NCBI GenBank assembly: GCA_007122185.1
Contig: SKUI01000220.1
Location: 1-6,314 of the forward strand
Length of the DNA stretch: 6,314 nt
DNA from: Rhodothermia bacterium
Lineage (GTDB): Bacteria > Bacteroidota > Rhodothermia > Balneolales > Natronogracilivirgulaceae
Reading direction: 5' to 3'
Shown here: piece after piece, positions 1 to 4,730 of the stretch
Layout: every line of letters starts with the position of its first letter
Numbering within the stretch: position 1 is the stretch's first letter
The notes under the pieces: model-generated
Seen by the model: the letters and a program-made list of their open reading frames with translations, nothing else
Database searches by the model: none
What the model was told of the DNA's origin: nothing
Program-made: the position numbers and the translations under genes

Positions 1-2032
1 GGTCCTCGGCCAGGTCCATCATCTCGAAAGGCGTGCCGAAGATGTGCACGTTGTTCTCGGTGAGCTTCTTGGCCAGCTTGAGCGCGGTCTGTCCGCCCAC
101 CTGAAGGATGATCCCCTCGGGCTTTTCGTGCTTGATGATGTTGTAGACATGCTCCCAGTAGACCGGCTCGAAGTAGAGCTTGTCGGCGATATCGAAGTCG
201 GTGGAGACGGTTTCCGGGTTGCAGTTGACCATGATGGTCTCGTAGCCCATCTCCTTGGCGGCCAGTACGGCATGCACGCAGGAGTAGTCGAACTCGATGC
301 CCTGTCCGATGCGGTTCGGACCGCTGCCCAGGATCATCACCTTCTTGCGGCCGGTGACTTCGCTTTCGTTTTCGTCGTCGTAGCAGGAGTAGTAATAGGG
401 GGTGGATGCGGGGAACTCGCCGGCGCACGTATCCACCATCTTGAACACGGCCCGTATGCCCAGCTTCTCACGTTTTTCGCGCACCTGTTTTCCGGTGATG
501 CGGTCGACGTCGCTCTGGCTCAGCAGCCAGGCGATCTGGCGGTCGGAGAAGCCGGCCTGCTTCAGCTCGCGCAGGTGCTCTTCGCCGATGGAGAGCAGGG
601 TCTGTCCCTCGGTGCGGTTTTCAAGGGTTACCAGGTAGCGGATTTTTTCCAGGAACCAGGGGTCGATGCGGGTGATGTCGTGGACCTCCTCGATGCTGGT
701 GCCGAGCTTGAAGGCGTTGCGGATCTGCAGGCTTCGGTCCCAGTAGGGCTTGAGCAGCCGTTGGCGCACCTCTTCGCGGTCGATTTCCTCGTAGCCGTCG
801 GCACCGAGTCCGCCGCGCCCGACCTCCAGCGACTGCCAGGCTTTGTTGAGCGCTTCGGGGAAGGTGCGGCCGATGGACATCACTTCACCGACGGCCTTCA
901 TCTGTGTGGTCAGTTCCTCATCCACCCCGGGGAATTTCTCGAAATTGAAACGCGGCACCTTGACCACGACGTAATCGAGTGAGGGTTCGAAACAGGCGGA
1001 TGTGGTCTTGGTGATCTGGTTTTTGAGTTCATCGAGGTTGTAGCCCACGGCCAGTTTGGAGGCGATCTTGGCGATCGGATAGCCGGTGGCCTTTGAGGCG
1101 AGCGCCGAGGAGCGGCTCACCCGGGGGTTGATTTCAATGGCGACCAGCCGGTCGGTGCCCGGTTCCAGGCCGAACTGCACGTTGCAGCCGCCGGCGAAGG
1201 TGCCGATGGAGCGCATCATGCGGATGGCGGCGTCGCGCAGCAGCTGGAACTGCTTGTCGGTGAGCGTTTGTGACGGAGCTACGGTGACCGAGTCGCCGGT
1301 ATGCACACCCATCGGGTCAAAATTCTCGATGGAGCAGATGATGACCACGTTGTTGTTGCTGTCACGCAGCAGCTCCAGCTCATACTCCTTCCACCCGTAG
1401 ATGGATTCTTCAATGAGGATTTCGTGGATGGGACTCATCTCCAGTCCGCGCAGTACTTTTCTCTCGAATTCATCCTCGTTCCACACGATGCCGCCGCCGG
1501 TGCCGCCAAGGGTGAAGGAAGGGCGGATGACCACGGGGAGACCTCCCAGCTCAAGGACGATCTCCTTGGCGTCGAGCAGCGACTTGGCCGTACGGCTGCG
1601 ACACTGGTCGATGCCGATTTTCTCCATCAGATCGCGGAACTGCTGCCGGTCCTCGGTGATGTCGATGGCGTCAATATCCACCCCGATGATCTCGATGCCC
1701 TGTTTTTTCCAGTACCCTTCATGGTGGAGGTCGCGGGCCAGGTTGAGTGCGGTCTGTCCGCCCATGGTGGGAAGCACGGCATCCGGCTTTTCGATTTCCA
1801 CGATTTCCTTGATGGACTGGCGGGTCAGGGGTTTGAGGTAGATCGCGTCGGCCATGATCGGATCGGTCATGATGGTGGCCGGATTGGAGTTGATGAGCAC
1901 GACGCGGTAGCCTTCCTCCCTGAGGGAGCGGCAGGCCTGGGTTCCGGAATAGTCAAATTCGCAGGCCTGTCCGATGACGATCGGACCGGATCCTATCAGT
2001 AAAATGGTGTTGATGTCGGTGCGTTTGGGCAT
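1..2032 (-). CDS. carB: Carbamoyl-phosphate synthase large subunit, N-terminal 677 residues (3' end outside window)
   Basis: The large subunit makes carbamoyl phosphate from bicarbonate, two ATP and ammonia channelled from CarA; the product feeds arginine and pyrimidine synthesis in the cytoplasm. Reading from ATG at 2032, the frame is open to the left edge. The N terminus [17 protein letters not shown] is nearly the canonical CarB start. The first synthetase half (about residues 1-400) has [12 protein letters not shown] at 170-181 (Arg170 matches E. coli Arg169) and [18 protein letters not shown] from Glu300, with Glu300 and Asn302 matching E. coli Glu299 and Asn301. The oligomerisation segment follows. 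The second half begins near Lys563 with [16 protein letters not shown], then [11 protein letters not shown] and [13 protein letters not shown]. The second ATP-grasp domain and the allosteric MGS-like domain would lie beyond the edge, so about a third of the protein is unseen. No Shine-Dalgarno sequence precedes the start. It lies 128 nt downstream of carA in the same direction, a probable operon. I see no frameshift or missing key residue. Confidence 0.97.
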   Translation of the reverse strand, partial: MPKRTDINTILLIGSGPIVIGQACEFDYSGTQACRSLREEGYRVVLINSNPATIMTDPIMADAIYLKPLTRQSIKEIVEIEKPDAVLPTMGGQTALNLARDLHHEGYWKKQGIEIIGVDIDAIDITEDRQQFRDLMEKIGIDQCRSRTAKSLLDAKEIVLELGGLPVVIRPSFTLGGTGGGIVWNEDEFERKVLRGLEMSPIHEILIEESIYGWKEYELELLRDSNNNVVIICSIENFDPMGVHTGDSVTVAPSQTLTDKQFQLLRDAAIRMMRSIGTFAGGCNVQFGLEPGTDRLVAIEINPRVSRSSALASKATGYPIAKIASKLAVGYNLDELKNQITKTTSACFEPSLDYVVVKVPRFNFEKFPGVDEELTTQMKAVGEVMSIGRTFPEALNKAWQSLEVGRGGLGADGYEEIDREEVRQRLLKPYWDRSLQIRNAFKLGTSIEEVHDITRIDPWFLEKIRYLVTLENRTEGQTLLSIGEEHLRELKQAGFSDRQIAWLLSQSDVDRITGKQVREKREKLGIRAVFKMVDTCAGEFPASTPYYYSCYDDENESEVTGRKKVMILGSGPNRIGQGIEFDYSCVHAVLAAKEMGYETIMVNCNPETVSTDFDIADKLYFEPVYWEHVYNIIKHEKPEGIILQVGGQTALKLAKKLTENNVHIFGTPFEMMDLAED

Positions 2033-2160
2033 GGTGTTAAGACGCTGTTAATATATACTGTTGCGGTTGCTTGCAGGTGGATTTGTGATGGTTGTTACTT
2101 GCCGGGCGGTGCATGGGACGGGCGTGTTGCATGTGTTTGCCTGTCATGCGGATGCTGTGG
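2033..2160 (-). other. carA-carB intergenic gap
   Basis: The two car genes are separated by 128 nt with no gene. Read on the minus strand, the part next to the carB start is AT-rich (AGTATATATTAACAG, about 18-32 nt before the ATG) and contains no Shine-Dalgarno-like purine run. I see no clear terminator hairpin with a T-run. The gap is longer than a tightly coupled operon would have, so carB might have its own weak promoter or processing site, but nothing specific supports this. Confidence 0.6.
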
Positions 2161-3375
2161 TCATCCGGCAGGGTCATTTGCCTGGCCTTTTTCTTCCTCT
2201 TTGTGCTTTAGGATACGTGCGACGAACTCGTCGAACAGGTAGGAGGAGTCGTGCGGGCCCGGCGAGGCCTCGGGGTGGTACTGCACGCTGAAGCCGTTGA
2301 AGCGCTTGAAATTGAGTCCCTCAAGGGTACCGTCGTTCAGGTTGCGGTGCGTGATTTCGGCGGCCTCGCCGGTGACCGTATCGGGATCGACGGCGAAACC
2401 GTGGTTCTGGGTGGTGATCTCGACGCGTCCGCGCCGCAGGTTCTTGACCGGCTGGTTGGCGCCGCGGTGTCCCACGAACATTTTCATCACTTCCATGCCT
2501 TCGCTCATGGCCATGAGCTGGTGGCCCAGGCAGATGCCGAATATCGGCCTGCCTGTTTCCTTCGCTTTGGTGACGGTTTCGAGGGCGTAATCCATGGGGT
2601 TGGGATCGCCGGGGCCGTTGGAGAAGAAAAACGCGTCCGGCTGCCATTCCATGATGGTCTCGAAGCCGGTTTGGGCGGGGAAGACGCGCAGTTTGCATCC
2701 GCGTTTGAGGAAGCTGTTGATGATGTTCTGCTTGATGCCGTAGTCGAGGGCTGCGATTTTCAGGAGCGGCTGCTGACTGGTGGAGTGTTGATCGGTGGAG
2801 TGTTGATCGGTGGAGTGTGATATCTGAGGGAAAAGATCTTCGAAATCGGCGGGTTTGTAGGTCTGCGGTTCGTTGCGGGTGACCTTGCTGGCCAGTTCCA
2901 GTCCAACCATGGAGGGCCACTCCTTTGCCTTTGCGACCAGCTCGTCTGCATTGTCGGTTTCGCTGGAGATGACGGCGTTGAGCACCCCTTTTTCACGGAT
3001 ATGGCGGACCAGCTTGCGGGTGTCGATGCCGGTGATGCCGACGATCCGGTTGCGTTTCAGGTAACCGTCCAGGTCGCCATCGGCCATCGTATTGCTGTAG
3101 TGATGGGAGAAGGCCCGGACGATCAACCCGGAAATCATCACTTTGCGGGCTTCGTCGTCGCGTGAAGAGACGCCGTAGTTGCCAATGTGCGGGTAGGTCA
3201 TCATCATCAGCTGTCCATGGTAGCTGGGATCGGTGAAGATCTCCTGATAGCCGGTCATGCTGGTGTTGAAGCACAATTCGCCGCCGGTGGTGCCGCGGTG
3301 TCCGATGGCATGGCCGTGGACCAGGGTACCGTCGGCAAGTGCAAGGATCGCTTTGTCAGGTTTGGTCTGTTGCAT
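2161..3375 (-). CDS. carA: Carbamoyl-phosphate synthase small (glutaminase) subunit
   Basis: This 404-residue protein hydrolyses glutamine and passes ammonia to CarB. Residues about 8-185 form the CarA-specific N-terminal domain, with DGTLVHGHAIG, GGELCFNTSMTGYQEIFTDPSY, THIGNYG-like YPHIGNYGV and GITGIDTRKLVRHIR. Residues about 204-390 are a class I glutamine amidotransferase: SNGPGDPNP at 252-260, the nucleophile elbow GICLGHQ with Cys282, the QNHGFAVD segment, and VQYHPEASPGP with His367 and Glu369 completing the triad. The corresponding E. coli residues are Cys269, His353 and Glu355; E. coli CarA is 382 residues. Part of the extra length is a low-complexity linker (about 187-202) with STDQH repeated. 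The ATG at 3375 fits the family N terminus; no Shine-Dalgarno sequence precedes it. carB follows after 128 nt. The C-terminal tail, rich in Lys and Glu, is not conserved. All catalytic residues are present, so it should be active. Confidence 0.98.
   Translation of the reverse strand: MQQTKPDKAILALADGTLVHGHAIGHRGTTGGELCFNTSMTGYQEIFTDPSYHGQLMMMTYPHIGNYGVSSRDDEARKVMISGLIVRAFSHHYSNTMADGDLDGYLKRNRIVGITGIDTRKLVRHIREKGVLNAVISSETDNADELVAKAKEWPSMVGLELASKVTRNEPQTYKPADFEDLFPQISHSTDQHSTDQHSTSQQPLLKIAALDYGIKQNIINSFLKRGCKLRVFPAQTGFETIMEWQPDAFFFSNGPGDPNPMDYALETVTKAKETGRPIFGICLGHQLMAMSEGMEVMKMFVGHRGANQPVKNLRRGRVEITTQNHGFAVDPDTVTGEAAEITHRNLNDGTLEGLNFKRFNGFSVQYHPEASPGPHDSSYLFDEFVARILKHKEEEKGQANDPAG
2779..2818 (-). 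repeat. 15-bp tandem repeat inside carA (2.7 copies)
   Basis: The plus-strand unit GGTGGAGTGTTGATC occurs at 2779-2793 and again identically at 2794-2808, followed by a 10-nt partial copy at 2809-2818. Because the unit is a multiple of three, the frame is kept: on the minus strand it encodes the pentapeptide STDQH twice, followed by a diverged STSQQ. It lies in the linker between the CarA N-terminal domain and the glutaminase domain, where extra length is tolerable. The identity of the nucleotide copies suggests a recent slippage expansion. Confidence 0.9.
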
Positions 3376-3412
3376 AGAACCGTGAAATGGTTACAGGTGT
3401 GGTTGGTGTGTT

Positions 3413-3424
3413 GAATATGTATTG
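3413..3424. promoter_or_regulatory. Weak ARG-box-like palindrome upstream of carA
   Basis: GAATATGTATTG matches the arginine-repressor half-site pattern GAAT-WWWW-ATTC at 10 of 12 positions. It lies 38-49 nt upstream of the carA start, where an operator could act. Arginine-responsive control of car operons is common, but a single imperfect box in AT-rich DNA can occur by chance and no second box is evident. Treat it as a candidate only. Confidence 0.2.
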
Positions 3425-3462
3425 CTGCGTTGCTTATGTAAAATTAGTCTTTATACAAAGGC
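3425..3462 (-). promoter_or_regulatory. Possible carA promoter region
   Basis: Read on the minus strand, this AT-rich block contains TTTGTATAAAGAC followed by TAATTTTACATAAG, placed about 50-85 nt upstream of the carA ATG. A TTTG motif resembles the -33 element of Bacteroidota promoters, but the matching TAnnTTTG -7 element is not seen at the usual spacing, so the exact boxes cannot be assigned. The call rests mainly on position and on the composition change from the GC-rich hairpin just upstream. Confidence 0.3.
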
Positions 3463-3484
3463 GGCTTTCGCCCGCGGCCGCTTT
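3457..3484. repeat. GC-rich hairpin upstream of the carA promoter region
   Basis: GCGGC at 3461-3465 pairs with GCCGC at 3477-3481, and AAA at 3457-3459 can pair with TTT at 3482-3484 across a one-base bulge; the loop is 11 nt. On the minus strand the stem is followed by CTTTGTATAAAG. It could act as a second weak terminator for upstream transcripts or simply be a GC-rich spacer. No long T-run follows, so a terminator role is uncertain. Confidence 0.35.
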
Positions 3485-3550
3485 GGGTGGCTGCCGGCGT
3501 CTTTTCCCTGAACCTGGTCGAAGATACCATGTCCACCCCCCATCCGGATT

Positions 3551-3589
3551 AAAAAAAAATCCGACACTGAAAAGCCAGAGCCGGATTTT
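3551..3589 (-). terminator. Rho-independent terminator downstream of the DUF5989-type gene
   Basis: On the minus strand AAAATCCG (3589-3582) pairs perfectly with CGGATTTT (3563-3556). The stem can extend inward through CTG and CAG around a six-base loop GCTTTT. The downstream arm runs straight into nine consecutive T residues (plus-strand A-run 3551-3559). This is the standard intrinsic terminator layout, about 40 nt after the stop of the small membrane protein gene and about 175 nt before the carA start, so the two genes are probably separate transcripts. On the plus strand only four T residues follow the stem, so it acts mainly leftwards. Confidence 0.8.
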
Positions 3590-3629
3590 AATGAAAAATC
3601 TGTATGCATGGGGGATAACTATAGGCGAC

Positions 3630-3788
3630 TTAGAACAAGGCATATATGAAAGGTGCGAGGGCCGTGTTGCTGGTTGCCACGATTAACAGTCCTAACAGAA
3701 GCAGAACGAACACGATCGGCGCCAGCCAGAGCTTTTTACGAACCCGCAAAAATTCCCAGAATTCGCGAAGTATGCCGATTTTACCCAT
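3630..3788 (-). CDS. Small single-span membrane protein, DUF5989 type
   Basis: The product is 52 residues. Residues 1-20 are an amphipathic, basic N-terminal segment (MGKIGILREFWEFLRVRKKL), residues about 21-40 form one hydrophobic helix (WLAPIVFVLLLLGLLIVATS), and the tail ends APFIYALF. This layout, with FWEFLR, a basic patch, a Leu/Val-rich helix and a C-terminal APFIY motif, is what I recognise as DUF5989. Its biochemical role is unknown to me; from memory, homologues often sit beside SxtJ-like and carbamoyltransferase genes in envelope or polysaccharide loci. The frame stays open 45 residues further upstream to 3923, but that extension does not look like the family, so I chose the ATG at 3788. 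The preceding sequence ATTATAGAA has no Shine-Dalgarno motif. It is transcribed towards carA but has its own terminator. Here no SxtJ or carbamoyltransferase neighbour is visible. Confidence 0.85.
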   Translation of the reverse strand: MGKIGILREFWEFLRVRKKLWLAPIVFVLLLLGLLIVATSNTALAPFIYALF

Positions 3789-3982
3789 TTCTATAATGTC
3801 CGGTCGTTTCTGTATAAATCGTTTTAAAGTAATGAAAAAAAAGTTCTTTTGAAATTTTTTATGTGTTATCCCGGGTGAATTACTTAAATGGGGTAAAACA
3901 ACTCGGGCAACAGGCTCATCCAAATGAGTTAGTCCCCCTGGTTTTAATATTTATGGAAAAAGAGTGGTAATATTGCCCCTGT
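3789..3982. other. AT-rich intergenic region between divergent genes
   Basis: No gene is supported here. It separates the leftward DUF5989-type gene from the rightward isomerase remnant, so it should hold the former's promoter, but I cannot place confident boxes. It contains an AT-only hairpin around 3834-3861 (A-run, TTC, TTTT loop, GAA, T-run) and a small hairpin CTCAT-CCAA-ATGAG. A stop codon at 3968-3970 closes the frame just upstream of the isomerase ATG, and I recognise no remains of the missing isomerase N terminus. Confidence 0.6.
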
Positions 3983-4591
3983 ATGAAGAATACCGGTACT
4001 GCTTTTGGTTTTTGCAGTATTTCCTGCCTGGTTTGTCCCTCAATAGAGAGCCGGCTGGGATCCTGGCCCCGGATGGATGCTTATCGAAAGATGGCTGACA
4101 CGTTCAACAGCATCGGCGAGATTGCAAAACGCGCCGGAATCAGGTTTGCCTATCACAACCATGCCTATTCGTTCCGTGCCATTGGCGGCGAAATACCCCA
4201 AAAGATTCTGATGGACCATACCGATCCCGAGCTGGTCTCCTATCAGATGGACATTTACTGGGTGGTGGCGGCCGGACAGGATCCCGAGGAATGGATCAAA
4301 ACGTATCCGAGCCGGTTTCTGTCATCTCATGTCAAGGATGGCATATTCAGATATGATGGATATGCAGGCGTCAAAAGGGAGGATGTGGATGCAGGTGCAG
4401 CAAGAGATAACCATGTTGATATGGAATCTGTGATTCTGGGAACGGGCACCATTGACTATCCAGGAATACTGAAGCTTGCCAGACAAAACGGCGTGAAATA
4501 CTTCATTGTTGAGCAGGAGGAATTTACCGGCACGACGCCCATGGATGCGGTCAAGGCAAATGGCGTCTACATGAAAAATTTCAGGATGTAG
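3983..4591 (+). pseudogene. Sugar phosphate isomerase/epimerase-like protein, N-terminally truncated remnant
   Basis: The readable product is 202 residues and corresponds to the C-terminal part of a xylose-isomerase-like TIM barrel (AP endonuclease 2 superfamily). Visible motifs are MDAYRKMADTFNSIGE, then RFAYHNHAYSF (YHNH at 57-60), QMDIYW at 88-93, SSHVKD at 114-119, LGTGTIDYPG at 152-161 and FIVEQEE at 174-180; the His, Asp, His and Glu residues in these are typical metal-site positions. Full-length relatives are usually about 280-330 residues, often with an export signal, and begin about 100 or more residues earlier. Here an in-frame stop lies at 3968 and no signal peptide or first barrel strands are seen. 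Around 4007-4030 a T-run and a CCTG duplication scramble about seven residues; the neighbouring frame reads LQYFL at 4012-4026, which fits the expected strand before VCPSIE. I infer a 5'-deleted, decaying gene. Substrate cannot be assigned. Expression of the fragment is possible but probably not functional. Confidence 0.7.
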
Positions 4592-4595
4592 ACGC
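4563..4595 (+). terminator. Perfect 10-bp inverted repeat spanning the isomerase stop codon
   Basis: GCGTCTACAT at 4563-4572 is the exact reverse complement of ATGTAGACGC at 4586-4595, with a 13-nt loop that itself contains GAAA-AA-TTTC. The TAG stop (4589-4591) lies inside the right arm. A run of six T residues occurs at 4613-4618, too far from the stem for a textbook intrinsic terminator, and is followed by C and six A residues. A transcription-ending or RNA-stabilising role is plausible; the terminator label is tentative. Confidence 0.45.
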
Positions 4596-4679
4596 AATCG
4601 AAGATCTCAGGATTTTTTCAAAAAAGCTTACGTTTTCTGGTGCGTCAGTCTTGGTGTTATGTAGTACCTAAAAGTCTGA

Positions 4680-4702
4680 AAGCGCATGGTACGTATGCGC
4701 TT
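4680..4702 (-). terminator. Hairpin after the AbgT-family gene, candidate terminator
   Basis: AAGCGCAT at 4680-4687 pairs perfectly with ATGCGCTT at 4695-4702 around a seven-base loop. On the minus strand it begins 22 nt past the transporter stop codon and is followed by TC and then AGACTTTT, so the T-rich tail is weak. Its position in a convergent gap suits termination of the transporter transcript. The stem uses part of the tandem repeat described at 4687-4730. Confidence 0.45.
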
Positions 4703-4730
4703 ACGGTTTCTGGTACGTATGCGCTTACGG
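4687..4730. repeat. Direct repeat of 20 bp with 24-bp period overlapping the transporter stop codon
   Basis: TGGTACGTATGCGCTTACGG occurs identically at 4687-4706 and 4711-4730, separated by TTTC. The transporter stop codon (4725-4727) lies within the second copy. A degraded relative, GCTTACGTTTTCTGGTGCGT, is at 4626-4645. The last 24 nt of the transporter side (about 4727-4750) also resembles the unit at roughly two thirds of positions. This suggests local tandem duplication of the gene end, or insertion of a small repeated element. Confidence 0.85.

Noticed and set aside
44..982. Long plus-strand open frame of 312 codons opposite carB
   Set aside because: It is the codon-aligned antisense of carB, kept open by GC-rich codon usage; the protein has no recognisable family features.
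1301..2002. Plus-strand open frame of 233 codons opposite the carB N terminus
   Set aside because: It is also codon-aligned antisense of a clear carB sequence and has no start context or motif of its own.
2321..2920. Minus-strand open frame of 199 codons within carA
   Set aside because: It overlaps carA in a shifted frame and its product is rich in Arg, Pro and His with no domain, typical of a GC-rich shadow frame.
3434..3643. Minus-strand open frame of 69 codons between the DUF5989-type gene and carA
   Set aside because: It spans the intrinsic terminator and the GC-rich hairpin, overlaps the end of the DUF5989-type gene, and resembles no known protein.
3834..3861. AT-only hairpin as a terminator
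   Set aside because: The stem lacks GC pairs and has a mismatch, and it sits between divergent genes where no transcript needs to end.
3789..3923. 45-residue N-terminal extension of the DUF5989-type protein
   Set aside because: The extension is low-complexity and encoded by AT-rich intergenic DNA, whereas the internal ATG at 3788 gives the usual compact family layout.
4687..4730. Direct repeats considered as a CRISPR array
   Set aside because: The gap between identical copies is only 4 nt and there are just two exact copies, so there is no room for spacers and no cas gene nearby.
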